Assembly (NCBI GenBank): GCA_036023115.1
Contig: JAYKKT010000046.1
Location: forward strand, 7,721,001 to 7,785,000
From: Brasenia schreberi
Taxonomy: Eukaryota > Streptophyta > Magnoliopsida > Nymphaeales > Cabombaceae
Direction: 5' to 3'
DNA: 64,000 nucleotides
In this document: positions 1 through 12,938 of the stretch, piece by piece
How the letters are laid out: the number at the start of each line of letters is the position of its first letter
Position numbering within the stretch: the stretch's first letter is position 1
Notes under the pieces: generated by a model
What the model was told of the DNA's origin: nothing
Databases searched by the model: none
What the model saw: the letters and a program-made list of their open reading frames with translations, nothing else
Made by a program: the position numbers and the translations under genes

Positions 1-2024
1 AAGGTTGGAAGCGTCCAGCAGCTGCCAAATGTTGAACATTGGTCTCTACTTTTTCAATATTCTTTAGGGTTGCTTCAGCAAGATTAGCTAAAGATGGGTT
101 GGCGGCATCACCAGCAATGCTTGTAAGAAGCACAAGAGCCCCTTTCTCCAAAGCCAACTTTGTACAGTAGCTTTCATCACCAGAAAATTCAAGGAGTAAC
201 TTCAACGCATATTCTCCCTCCTTTTCCAAATTCCCCATAAGACTGTGTATCGTTAATCTAGTCACACCTTCTTCAATCATGATACGCTACAAAAGAAAGG
301 AACTTTTGTTAAGGAATTCATCCGGAGTAAAACAAATTCATTCTAGTACTGCACGTTCCTTTCGAATACTAATTCTAATTCGAGTTGAACATGATTTTCG
401 ACATCCATCCACCCTTATAATCAGTAAATATTTCTACCATCAATAAATGTTTTTTTTTTTGTCAGATGGCTCAATCAAGAGGTTGTTTTTCGTTCCTTTT
501 TCATGATGGGTTTTGGCAGACCCCAACCTGTATACACTTTAATTGCATGGTGTATTCACACAGAAGGCTACCCATTCAGGTGGTTTATCCGTCCAGTAGA
601 ACTGTTGTTTTTCATTCTTTCCAATGACTCGGTCAATATTTAGCTTGTTGGTTCGATGGGAACCCCGCTCGTTACTCCAGAAACCAAGAAATGATAAGGA
701 CAAGAATTAACAAACAAAGCCAACACGCATACCTTGCTCTCTTCATCTTTTGCCATGCTAAGCAGGGTCTTCAGAGCTCTGATACGTGCTTGGGAATCAG
801 AAGAAGAACCCTTCAACGCCTTGCTAATGAGAGGAATAAGCCCGGCGTTTCTCACTTTGTATAGCTGAGAAAGGTGTTCCTCGGATATCCTGTACATGTT
901 CTTGAGCGCACTGTTCATCGATTCCGCCGAACTAGAATCACCGCCTAGCTGCTGCACCGCTGATTGAATCTGCATATCGATGTTTCGACCCACCCATTCG
1001 TCAATTGCCCCAGCAAGACTAAGGTTTGGCTTCTGTTCTAGCGTCTTCAGCACTTGCCCCGTCACCGGACAGGTTGGATCGCGCCCGTCGTCGATGCAAC
1101 GCTCGAACCAGTACTGTATCGCAGTTCTCTCGTAGGTCTGCGAGGACTCGAGGACGACGGGATCCTTCATCACTTCCTTCGTCAGTGGGCATATGAAGTT
1201 TCTGAAGGGCGGGATGTTAGCGTCCTCCTCAAAATCGGGATCGGCATTCTTCGACACTGATTTCGGTTCTACCGTCCAGCTGTCGAAGATTCTCCCCAAG
1301 CACACCGAGATCTTCCGATCCGTCGGTGTGACGGAGTCCGTCATATCCTTCTTGAGAAAATTTATCTGTCGAGCCAACTCGGTGTGATTATCAGACTCTA
1401 TACCTAAGGCGCGAGCGACATCCATGATGATCGCGCTCTGTACGGCCTTGGTGCTCTGCCTCCCCTGCACCTCTTTCTGCAGCGTGCAGTACACTCGCTC
1501 CTCGTTCTCCGTTACCTATCAAAGGTAAATAAAGAGTTGCAGACAGACGAAGAACCCTAGAGTTGAAGAGCTTAGAGCAAAGAGGCGATCGAACTGACCT
1601 TGAACTCCACTAGGTGCATTTCCGACGAGAGATCGGCGATCTTCTTCCGGAGGTCTGCAAATTCGGCAGCGTCCAGTGAGGAATCGAGCAGCGCAAGCCA
1701 TCTGGCTATGCTGCCAGAGCTCCGGCGGAGGTCCTCGCAGAGCGTTTGGCAATTGATGAGGATGAAGATCTTGCTCTTGATCCGGTACGTAGCGAGCGTC
1801 CGGTTAGCATCTGCAGCGTCTGCGGCGATGCCTCTGAGCGCGGTCTGGGCGGACGGAGCGGGCTCGGGCGTCGACTTAAGAAACTGGTTAAGGCAGAGCT
1901 CGAGCCGCTTCGCATAGCCGGAAAATCGCCTCGGACAGTCCCACTGGTAGTCAGAACCACAGATCTCGGATAACGATTTGGCTATGGAGTCCACGATCGT
2001 TCCCAAATCCTCCGAATTCGCCAT
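1..2024 (-). CDS. U-box / ARM-repeat E3 ubiquitin ligase (PUB43/44-like), 3' end outside window
   Basis: Plant U-box (PUB) proteins transfer ubiquitin from an E2 to substrates bound by ARM repeats. Exons read on the minus strand: 2024-1599, 1515-733, 286-1 (continuing past the window edge). Both junctions are GT..AG and keep frame (EFK|VTENEE, ESK|RIMIEEG). Residues about 1-142 form the helical N-terminal domain typical of PUBs. The U-box starts near residue 245, with FICPLTKEVMKDPVVLESS and CPVTGQVLK visible; it has no zinc-binding Cys/His set, as expected for a U-box. ARM repeats follow from about residue 320 (SQLYKVRNAGLIPLISKAL) and run into the truncated third exon (LALEKGALVLLTSIAGDAAN). 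The start is the first ATG of an open frame beginning MANSEDLG. Upstream DNA is GC-rich with a GA tract about 240 bp away. Family assignment is firm; which PUB it is, and its substrate, cannot be told. Confidence 0.93.
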
Positions 2025-2266
2025 CTCACGCCGACAAACCCGATTCGCCTCTATCGCCCTCTCCGTGTTCGTTGTGAGTAATCATGGGCCGGCCATGCTG
2101 TGGTTAAAAGAGGAACGCCGTACTCCGTCCAGACGTTCGGGTTCCGGCGCGCGGGAGGGACGACGGGAAGAGTTCGCTTGCTACGAAGTGCCAGTAGCGA
2201 GCGTGTGGACTAACGTGGACAGCCGAGCCGGTCAATGCAGGAGGTGGGCTGCTGACGCACACACAC

Positions 2267-2286
2267 TAGAGAGAGAGAGAGAGAGA
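2267..2286. repeat. (GA)n tract upstream of the U-box gene
   Basis: Short GA microsatellite about 240 bp upstream of the U-box ATG, reading as CT on the gene strand. Similar tracts precede three other genes here and may bind plant GAGA-binding (BBR/BPC) factors; that role is inference. Confidence 0.7.
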
Positions 2287-2944
2287 ATCGCATTGTCCTA
2301 ATTTCCGTGTTTTTTTATTGAATCGAGTTTTGACGCCAAGTCGACTTCGCATCGACATAAGACTGAGAATGTATGTACGAATCTTTGGCTCGGGTCGGGT
2401 CGTGGTTTATGAACTTGGATCTATATTGATCGACAAGACTGGTTTAGAACCAGCCTGATGGTTTAAAGCGGATTGAACCATGTCCCGAACCGGCCAAAAT
2501 CTGAACTAACTAACGGGCAGGATCATAATTGAACTGAAGTCCTGTGAAACCAAAACAAGAACCACTAGATCAAACTGTCAGTTCCGATCTCATTTTATAT
2601 GTTTTTCGAGATTTTTTACTTAACTGAAACCGGAACCAAAATCCAAGTTATAAACCGAAACCCTACCCTTCATAGTTATGAACCGCCGGTCCTGGTTTAC
2701 CTACTTCAGAAAAGGTCATTATAGACCTGGTTTTCTTTCATTTAATGGTTCTCACTAGCATGTGCTAGCACTACCAAGAACCAGCTTTCTTTTGTGAAGG
2801 TAGTGATATATTCTCTATTAAGGTAAGCCTTGGTTATCAGATATGCACGCTCGGGGATATTGAAGTCACAACCTTCATTGTGCAGGTTGTTTCAATTCAA
2901 CCCCCTAGCCAATAAATAGCTCCTTGCAGTCAAATTAAATTCTT

Positions 2945-3060
2945 ATCCGATAGCTTACCCTGGCTAGGGAAACAACTCGGTGAAGGTCATGAGTTCGATA
3001 CCATAGCGTAGGCAGCTCTCTAAAAGGAGAATTCATCGGCTTGTCTAGTTTCTCTTGTCA
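2945..3060 (+). mobile_element. tRNA-derived SINE-like relic
   Basis: Contains a box B-like pol III motif (GGTCATGAGTTCGATACC) preceded at about the right distance by a box A-like CTGGCTAGGGAAAC stretch. The same layout recurs at several other loci here. No clear target-site duplication was found, so the borders are approximate. Confidence 0.4.
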
Positions 3061-3363
3061 ATATGGTCGTGGAGAAGAAGATTCAAACAAAGTGATCAAT
3101 TTTCTCTTTTATGTATCATGTGCTATTTATCAACATGCACATATGACATATATTTTGTTTACTTTTATGTGAACGAACAATCCCGTGTAGTTCCTCTCTA
3201 TATGCACATCCTTTTTATCAACTCATATAGTAAAATCATACGTTTTAGATCTGAGTGTAGTTGTTGAAGCTAACATTTGCTAGCTTTAACAGCTAAAGGT
3301 TTTGATGCATGTTGGAAAATAGTATTTAGTGGTATCAGCTAGATATATCTAAACATAGCTAGC

Positions 3364-3465
<102 letters not shown>

Positions 3466-5329
3466 AATGCAAAATGCAAAATGCATAAGCATAATGTTAG
3501 GTAAACATTTCTATCATTAATTTTAATACATAATGTCCTTAGGTGTATAAGGACATTGTTAATCTTTGATATCCATGGTGAAAATTTCAATAACCTTGTA
3601 TTTAATGTACAATGATACTTTAATCTAAATCTTGATCATTGATCTCAAAGAAATAAAGAAAATGTTTAAACAATATTATGCATTTAACACTAACTCCCCA
3701 CCCTCTCTCTCTCTCTCTCTATATATATATAATATAGAGAGAGAAGGGAGGAATTACATGGAGCTAGTACATGCTAGCTCCCTGCCATAGAACCAAGTGT
3801 TTATTTAAGTGTTAGCAGCCTTTTTGTGCACATGTTGTGTCCTTACTAGACGCCAAAAGCAATACCGAACCAGTGGCATGGATCGTACTGTCCAGTAGCT
3901 CTACCTACTGAAAACCGCCTCAAGAAGATGGGCGAGATTGTTCCTTCTCATCTCATTCGTTCATACAAGAAGCGACGAAAGCACCTACTTTTAGGTTCGT
4001 CTCTGTTTGTTTATTCAACCTTTAAAGCTCACAACTTTTATGTGAATTTGTCGACGAATGAAGCTCATGCTCATTTAACTTAAAATGAGCTTCTTTAGTG
4101 TCATCATCCAAGTAAAATATTTAGATCATTAATGTAATAAAAGATATATCAAAGACATGCATACTAGCTAATTGGTTTAGGTGTTCAGACTTATCTAGGT
4201 TGTGTTCATACCCAACTACGCGACCCGAGCTTACCAAGATGGACTTGTTCCAACTTCTTTTTGCCAACATATATAACACGGACCGAGATCAAGCTCGCCA
4301 CGAACCAAGATTGCCCAAAAACACACCGTTCATCTTGTTTGGCAACCCTACAATATAACAATACCATGTGTGGACCAGATCAAATCTAGACACATCCCTT
4401 CTGTCCAGTCACCTTACATTAAGCCCTTGGTATAGCCACTCACCAAGGGCTTGGTTAAGAGGGTTCAGGGTCGTTTCCAAGCCTTAGATGATAAGTTTAT
4501 TGAAATTACACCATTTCGTTTTTTCTTTCTTTCTTTCTTTTTCGTTTAAAGGAAGTTGTGGGGCCTATACACTCAAACAGTTCCTTCGGCACAAAAGACC
4601 AAGCAAAAATTACATATTCAATGTGATTAGTTGTTTGACAACGTTATTTCTTATTTTTTTATATAATGTGACCCTCCAACCACCATGAACGATTTATGAC
4701 TGTGTAACCATGACCATTTGGAAGATGAATGACACCATTAAACAAGCGATGCGAGGATGGATCCCGAGCATAGTGGCAAGGACCACTCCTCCTTAAGCTA
4801 TCCAAAGAAGGTAAGGAATCCATCTCAAAGATAACTCTCCCAAATCCGAGTCACACCTTTTCTTTCCCTCAAGGATATAAGTGGGTTCGTGTCTCGTGTC
4901 GTATCATCGTGTCCAGGTGAGGGTGCTAGGTGGCTGGGCCAACCACGCATTGATGATTCATTTAACGGGTCCAAGTTCGAACTTTTGAAAGCTGACGACG
5001 TTGTGCAAGAGATAATGCTGACGTGAAGCTCGACGAATGACATGCACCCGAAGTTAACGTCTGTTGACGTCATAAACGAGGATCTTTATTTATCGACGAA
5101 AACTTGTCGCTTGTGGGAGATATTTTATTCTCGTGTCCGAAACTTGCAAGCAGCACAACCGAAGTTTGTAACGCGATAAAAACGGCAAGCAAAAGATCGG
5201 GATAAATGCAGTTTTTCTGAACAAAATTTACTTAAAAGGGAAAAATGACTTATTAAATAATGCTTTCCATAACTATACCATGTTGGAAAACAAAATAGAC
5301 TCACTAAAAATAGCTTAAAAATGCATCCA

Positions 5330-5445
5330 AATCGTCAGCTTAATGGTAAGGCTCTCTAGTGTTGTTGTTGCTGATAGGGAGTTCGACTTTTAGAGGAACC
5401 ATGTGTGAATGTGTGTTAGGCTTCGGCATCCTCTTTATCTTGTAA
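5330..5445 (+). mobile_element. tRNA-derived SINE-like relic
   Basis: Box A-like CAGCTTAATGGTAAGGCT and box B-like GGGAGTTCGACTTTTAG lie about 45 bp apart. They are followed by a TTAGGCTTCGGCATCCTC stretch whose counterpart (GCTTGGCCTCTTCATTGTACC-like) is seen after the other box B copies, and by a short A-run. Old and mutated. Confidence 0.5.
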
Positions 5446-7343
5446 CAAAAAAAAAAGCTGAAAAATATATATTTAGTTAATTGTGTCTATGAAACTAGGC
5501 CCTTTTCGGTTTCAGGTTTCTGGTAAAAGACGAAAAATTCAGGTTCTTAGGATGACCTGTTAAAATATCATCAACGACAAACACAAAATGACACGACACA
5601 TGCATGACCCAAATCAGGGCATTCCCTCCATTGGTGTGTTTGATTTGACATGTTATTAACACGCATATCGTAATGACACCATAAAAGGATCCAGATCATG
5701 AAATTGTGGCCTTGGGTTTCTGTTTCGGACTGACTTGTTACTAACACCAACACGAAATGACGCGACACAAACATATTCAGAGTTTGAAATTGCCACCTCT
5801 GGAAGTGGTCATTGAAAGCTGTAAAAGAAGAAGATGGATCCAACCCAATCCACAATTGACTCGGTTTGTTTACATTCTCGGCCTGTAGAAGCTGTACTGT
5901 TTCGGTAGCTTATACACAGGTCAAATTAATTGAGGGTATATATATAAAGAGAGGTATATGCTCAATATAATTCATGCTTAAATTTACTCGACCGTTTCTA
6001 CCATTCGATCGACACGATCAATAATAGATATTTAAATTCAAGAAATATATTGTATTATTATGCATTAAGTACAAAAAATATCTCTACCATTTATCACGTG
6101 AATCAAATGATAGAGATATTTGAGAAGAATTAAGTATTAATATTAATGGTATATTTTGTCAAAATATTTTACTGAAGACGGATTTTTTCCTCTCCGAAAT
6201 GCATATGTTTCTTAGATTAAGCCTGTGATCAAACTTCAGATATTTGATCAATTTATTTGGTATTAAATCAGATTTCTCTATGATAATTCAATGAGAATAC
6301 CTGAATATTTAATGTTTTGAGAAAGGCAACTTCTCTTGATTTTCTAGGCTAACATAAGTTGCTACAACGACTACAGTAGTAGTTGACATCTCCATCGGCT
6401 ATTCCATGTGGATGTTCCTTGAAAATCTTTGAAGTTCATTGCCCTTTGCTTTGGATCATCATGTATTCGTAATGTCACATTTTGAATTACAAATATCTGT
6501 TGAAGCCTTCAGGCTTCATGGAATAATTTGCGATTCCAAAGTTTCAATGCTGTTTTGATTATCCGAAGAATGCATAATGAAATTCTCTTGTAAAGGCGGC
6601 TGTTGAAATTGCACGAAACAGGCAGGCACAATCTCTTTATGTTATCCACTGCATGCTCGACACTGATCTGCAGAGCTATGGGAATATGTTCTTCCACAAG
6701 ATAACCATAGACGTAAAGGCAAAAGGCAAAAGTTAAACCCCAAAATATTCCGTTAAAGCCCTCGTTTTGCCAAATAACATACATCATATTAAAAGGCCAT
6801 TTACTGTCAAGGGCGTTATTGTAAACCTTGAACTATTTCTGAAAGACTACCTTCTTTCCCCCTTGGGGAGTCCTAACAGAGCTTGTATTAGAAAGAAGAG
6901 TTTTGGTAAAGGACTGGTTCTGTTGTTAAACTAAATCATAGAAGCTAGATTTGCATGTTTTTTCCTTGAGATGAAAAAAGTAAAAGAAAAGAAAGGAGAC
7001 AATAAGATCCTCAAGTGCTGTACAAGTTGTTTGTTGGAAATAATGTTGGCCGGCAAACTAGATCTTCCTTGGTATTCTTCCATCTAAAGCTTATGGCCTG
7101 TCAAGCTGGCTAGCAACGAGGAAAAGTACGTGGGGACAAGCTGGCTAGCTTCTATTAATATCATATCTGCGCCTTATGTAAGCTGAAGAGAAGAGATCTC
7201 GGTAGAAGTTGCTTTATTACCTAACACTTAAGAGATAATTTATGTGGGGCTTCCAAGTGTTTGAACATGCAACAAATGGCTTTCTTGGATTTATTTTCTA
7301 TTTGCAATTGCTTATGTTTGGATTTAGAACATCTTCCTCCTGA

Positions 7344-7452
7344 TTGGAAGTGCATATTGGAGCTAATTATTTCCTTTTATCTTCTAACGGATTGCAATTG
7401 GAAGTGTATATTGGAACTAATTTTTGATCCTTTTATCTTCTAATGAATTGAA
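7344..7452. repeat. Two-copy tandem duplication, about 54 bp unit
   Basis: Two adjacent copies begin TTGGAAGTG(C/T)ATATTGGA and each ends in TTTTATCTTCTAA, with a few substitutions and small indels. No function apparent. Confidence 0.8.
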
Positions 7453-7742
7453 TTTTATATGGATGCTTTTATCTGAGATAATATTATACGTGACATATTT
7501 TTGCTATTGGTACTTCCTGTGCTTTACTTTCTGAAATATCTTTTCAATATTTTCCCCAGTTGACCTTTTGATGCACATAGTATCGTCTGGTACTTGTGAA
7601 TCTTTGGCATCACCGATTGCCTGCTTATGAAGTATCATAATCAAATGCCCACTGAACTTGTTTTTCCTTCCATATTATCTTGGTTTGCAATGTCCATTCT
7701 GAAGCAGGTCTGTGATCTGATGCCTTTCTTATCGTCCAATAG

Positions 7743-7935
7743 GAAAATTCAGGATGATGGCTTAGACATACAAATACAACCGTGCAGAAGTGGTACAGAG
7801 CCTGAGATGAAAAATCGGACCTGTGCTTCCTGAGGAAATTCAAGGAAAGCTCAATCATTCTGAAGAAGAATATTTCAAGAATCATTCTGCTGCTTTGGAG
7901 GCATACATGTCGGAGATCAATCTTGATTTGACAGT

Positions 7936-7980
<45 letters not shown>

Positions 7981-8329
7981 AATGCAGTTAAATGTTGATA
8001 CTGCTAGCCCATTTCTTTTACCAGGATATGATCCCTCCCAAGGATCCATCGATACAGGTCCGAGTCCTGTGTGATATTGGTGATGACTTGCTTGGTGAAC
8101 AAATAGCATCCCTTGTTAAAAATTCAGTGCATTTAATCAAGCGCACAGATGCAGAACAATTTATTTCCCAGGTAATCTGGGGAACAACATTGCGGGTGTT
8201 GTTTCTACTAATGCATCTTTTGTACAATCCATCTAGGGGAGTGCCCATTATGCGTCACTGGCTTGAGGCATTTCCACCTAACATGAGGTCTATCCGAATT
8301 TTCAGGGGATGATGGAAGAGTTCAATTAG
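7743..8329 (+). pseudogene. GINS complex subunit PSF1 relic
   Basis: PSF1 is one of four GINS subunits that activate the MCM helicase at replication forks. Recognisable pieces, in order: RKIQDDGLDIQ (7740-7773), then in another frame YNRAEVVQSLR (7775-7807), a TGA at 7808-7810 where the family has Trp, then KIGPVLPEEIQGKLNHSE and EYFKNHSAALEAYM to 7936, an intron holding a (CT)n tract (7937-8024), MIPPKDPSIQVRVLCDIG to HLIKRTDAEQFISQ (8025-8171), a second intron (8172-8305) and the terminal GMMEEFN plus stop (8306-8329). The N-terminal part is absent from the DNA before it, and the segment that should separate GLDIQ from YNRAE (about 30 residues) is missing. Intron retention marks this as a broken DNA duplicate, not a processed copy. 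Identity rests on remembered plant PSF1 sequence; the C-terminal half is a strong match. Confidence 0.85.
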
Positions 8330-10950
8330 CACAAGAAGGGCTGGGGTTTTTCTTGTAATTCGTTGTAGATGAGCAGACCTCTTGCTTACCATTCAGCTTG
8401 GCTGCGGTAGCTGCTCTACTAATAAAAGACCCAGCAGGATGTTGGTTACACACAGTCGAAGTTTTCTTTTGCATCGATTTGTTCTTTTAATTGTTGCATG
8501 GATCTTATCATCTAGAGCTAGTGAAATTTTTTGGTTCAGAAGGCCATTAAATTCCATGCACTCAATGCTGCGACGTTCTTTCCGGTGTTGCTGCTTTCAA
8601 GAGAAATTGCCGCAAGTCACTAGACATGAAAAAAGGCTTGAATATCCAATTATTGTGATCATCTAACATGCGCACAGCTGACCCCACTTAGTGCGCAAAA
8701 AGGCTTGGTTGTTTTTTCTAATATGTGCACTACGCACTGACCTATTTCACCGCCTTCTGCCACTTCAACCGCCCTATTCTGCCTTCCTCCACTCTCGTAT
8801 ACTGATTTTGTATCACTAGATGCTGCGGCAACTCCATTCACCTCCCAACCTATACCTAATATCTATATCTATCTATCTATCTATATAGATATATATAGGT
8901 GTAGGTGTAGGTTGGGTCACGTTTGGAGATTTAAGTTCGGTACAGCTTCCCGTGTATATACTTTCCTCCATCTTATATTTCTAAATATTTGTTTGGTTAT
9001 GTGAAACGACTAAGTTTGTACTATGATGAGTTGTGAGCCGAACAAGCTGAACACGAGATTGCTGGTCAAACTTTACAATCTTACAATTATCATATATTTT
9101 TCATTAGAAAAATGAATCGATCATGTATTTTAACGCAATCATTATGATAAAAATAAAATTCTTGGCCCATTCAAGCCATGGACCAATTCAAGCAATGGAG
9201 CCAGCGTGTCTTTTACACAAAGATCATGTATCTTCTGCTATACGAGCCCATACAAAGAACTGAACTTTACCTGTCTGTGTTCGTCTCATGAAACCATGAG
9301 AAACAAACCACAAACAAGACCCTAAAAGTTTTCTAGGTATGTTGATGTTGATTGTATTGTTTATAGGGCACACTTCACAAAAAAGTATCTTGTGGTATGA
9401 GCAATTTTCATTTTAGTATATATGGTTTAAATAATTTTCTAGGATAGTCTGTTTTGAACAAGTGCCTAAACATCGCTGCCCCTAATCCAATGTAGTACAT
9501 CAAGTCGGTTTATATTAGTGAATTAAGTTGCTATATCTGCACCATTATTTAATATTAGTGAATATAAACTCAAATATTAATAAACATTAAGTCTTTTCCC
9601 ATACTAGATGGGGTCGGCTAATGAATTCTTTGTTTCCATGTAGCCCTATCATGTGCCATGCCAGTATTTAACTTAATATAAACTAGATCCTTCTTTATTG
9701 TTTCTTTCCAATACTTTTGTAATCGTCCTCCTTTTTTTACCATTTTCACTATCTAATTTTTCATATCTTCTTATAGAAGCATCCGTAGCTCATCTTTTTA
9801 ATCGATTCTCTCATTTGATCTTCTATTGGTGTTACTCCCAATTTGTTTCTAATAACCTCATTATGTATACGGTTTTTCCTTGTAACTTAACTAATATCAA
9901 TCAACGTTAGTTTGTAATCTATTAAATATTAATTTCATATTTAATAATTAAACATAATTTAGTACCGATTCATGTAGACTTAAATTTTAATTAATATTAC
10001 ATTTAAATATCAAAATTATTAAATTTAAATTACTTTTTTATATGTTAAACGTAAACTACATTCATATTAAAATTAATTTAATTTAGTATTACATTAGATC
10101 CAATGTTAATGTGTTTGCTGACTCACGCCAAGTTAATACTAAATTAATCAACTAATATTCATTAACTATTCATAATTTACTACATATTAATTTGATATTC
10201 AGTATCTAATGATAATGTTAAAATTATTTTACTTTCAATCAAATATTAATAATAAAGTTTTACATTCATAGTTAGTAAATATTAAATATAATATTATTAT
10301 TTCTTATATATTAAATGTAACCTAAACGCTGTTAGACTTTTGTCACAAATCAGCTAATGGCAGAAAACATAGGATAGCTACAAAACTGTTTAAACTGTAG
10401 GGGTCAAACCAGAGGGTCCATGTGTGAAGTTTCCCACTTTCTATCCAGTTCATTACAAAGTTTGATCAGAACAAAGGGCCATTGATCCCAGCTTAAATGG
10501 AGAGTACTTGAAATTAACTTTTAACTCCCTTTCCCATGACCTATTTATGGTACAGTAGGTGTTGTAGCAGAACTTGTGCACTCACATCTAGAAGCTTGCT
10601 CAGCATACTTTCATTTCCATCCACAATGTCGATCAACAATAAGCTTAAATGGAGCGTATTTGATATGAACTTTAAAACCCTTTAAGAAAGTATAGACCTC
10701 CATTTTATCAGATCAGAAATTACAAACCCATGGTTCATTCACACGTAAACTAGATCTATTAGCATTGCAGAGAACAGGTATTTCATGACCTTAACAGAAC
10801 AGAAATCTAGAAAAAGCTCAAGACTGCTAGCATCTTCAATTCTAGTTCAACAATACAAGTCATCCTAAAGTTATGAATATGAACAATAATTTCTCATGCT
10901 TCCTATTGTCCTTCTATTACCTACCAAGAATAATCTTGTGCACATCAGTT
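8330..10950. other. Intergenic; AT-rich and repeat relics
   Basis: 8380-8650 carries a short frame reading KAIKFHALNAATFFPVLLLS without partner exons; I do not recognise it. A TATC/TATA run lies at 8860-8900. 9595-9870 is a LINE 3' end. 9900-10330 is very AT-rich, full of TTAAT/ATTAA words like those in the 23.7-24.7 kb foldback, without coding potential. 10330-10950 leads into the 3' flank of the SelT-like gene. Confidence 0.55.
9595..9870 (-). mobile_element. RTE-type LINE, 3'-end fragment
   Basis: Shares the plus-strand wording of the better copy at 48 kb: ACTAGATGGGGTCGGCTAAT, then GATTCTTTGTTTCCA-like and CTTTATTGTTTCTTTCCAA, continuing to a TTTGTTTCTAATAACCTCATT block. This is the antisense of the C-terminal end of a LINE reverse transcriptase. 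Truncated at the 5' side and lacking a clean tail. Confidence 0.75.
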
Positions 10951-12849
10951 TCATACTGCTCCAGTACCACCGGCATTTGCAGAATTGAGCTTCTTGCTGA
11001 TCAGGTCCCTCAACTCAATTTCACCAGGAAATCTCTGCAACATTAACTTAGAGAACACCTACGCCATGGAAAACATAGTGTTAGGGACACTTGCTGCCTA
11101 CTTATATGTTTATCTTTGTTGAACTCCTTTCTATAAATCAATCGTACTTCTTGGCAAACTCAATGGTCTTTCAAAGTAAACATATAATGACGGCTTTCTT
11201 TTTCTTTTACACTGTCAGGGTAAATTTAGAACTTGGTGTGAAGGTAGGAACATAATCAAAGTAGATTACAATGTCAGGGTAATGAAAATGGATTAAGTAG
11301 GACAACCTTGACAATATGTAAAATCAAGGCAAATGAGAATGACTGGTATGAGTTGTAACATAAATAGAGTGATCATCTCTTGTATATATGTGTGGGTGTG
11401 TCTGCATGCACATGTATATATGTGCGTATATCAAGTTGGAACATAATTTTTTCAACTGTCGAGGTAAATCCAGAACTTGGTGTAAAGGTAGGAATATAAT
11501 TAAAGTAGATTAGAAATCCAAGTCTGCAGATACGGCGCATATTGAGGGTAATGAAAATTGATTAAGTAGGACAACCTTGAGGATACGTAAAATCAGGGCA
11601 GCTGGGAACGACCAGCATGGATTGTAAAACCAGTAAAGTAATCATCTTTTGTATATATGCGTGGGTGTGGCTGCATGCACGTGTATGTGTGTATCAAGAA
11701 GAGGGGCTGAACTTCAACATACTATATAAACTGACCAAGATCATCTTGGAAGAATCTACTACAACAATGCTGCAAAACTAGTGGATCAAATGAAAGGAAA
11801 TTTACTTACCAAGTCACCATCGCAGTGAACTTCAAATGCTCCAGAGCTTTGAAGAAAAGATTGTACAACATTTCCACAAAGCCAGGTTGATGCAATGGTT
11901 CCAAATCTATTGGCACGCAAAGAGAAATACCAAGGCGGTGGCATAATGTATCCAAGCCGAGGAAAGATTTGCTCACCCGCCATGACCACCACTATAACTC
12001 CCACCTGAACAACAGGCACAACTTTGCTAAGAAGCCGTTTTGGAAGAGGAGATGGATAATTGGAAAGGACCACATTTATTCCAGGAAATTGAGTCTCCAA
12101 CATGTTCTTCATTGTTACTGCGGTTCCCCTATACAGACGAAGAAAATAAGCGTTGAAATGAAAAGGGGCAGCTTCTCTTCAAGTCCTTTAAAGCTGAAAT
12201 TAAATCAAGAACCCTCATTTTGTCTATAATGATGTGGACTAGTTATGACATGACATTTTAAAAGCAAAAGAAATACTGTGAGGACCAAAATTAAACACAA
12301 TAGGTTGGACAAAGTATGTCGATGCAACAAACATATATCACTGTCTGAAAAGACACCATTCAAACTGTAGATGTATTTTGCCCCATGAAGCAATGAAAGT
12401 GCCTGAATGCTACCTTAAACATGATCAACGTGATTCTCATTCAGCGAAATTAATAGTGATAAGCACCATAAGGTAAACTTGACGCTTCTCGTCCCTTTCA
12501 TTTCCTTCCATAATCATTTCTCCTTGTGTTTGTCAAGTGTGGGAAGCGTCAATTTCTGGTGTTTATCTGCAGGACTGTATTGAAACTTTTGATTTTAGTT
12601 TTACCTGCATACCAACTTCAACTCTACAAGGATCTATATTCCTAGTAGCGTTTACCAATGGGTTGGATGGATCTTGTCAAGTACTACCTAGTGACAGATC
12701 CAATTTGTCATGGTTGACACCTTCCTTAAATTGAACCAGTTCAACGATGTATCAAGGGTTATAGACTTACTTTCTACATGTTTCAACCTCTCGTTTCTAG
12801 AGAAGGAGAAAGACATCAGGCTTGAGTTTCTCAACCAACGTGCAGAATG

Positions 12850-12938
<89 letters not shown>

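Noticed and set aside
1600..1973. Open frames antisense to U-box exon 1 (plus strand)
   Set aside because: They are shadows of the GC-rich exon; the minus strand has family homology and splice sites.
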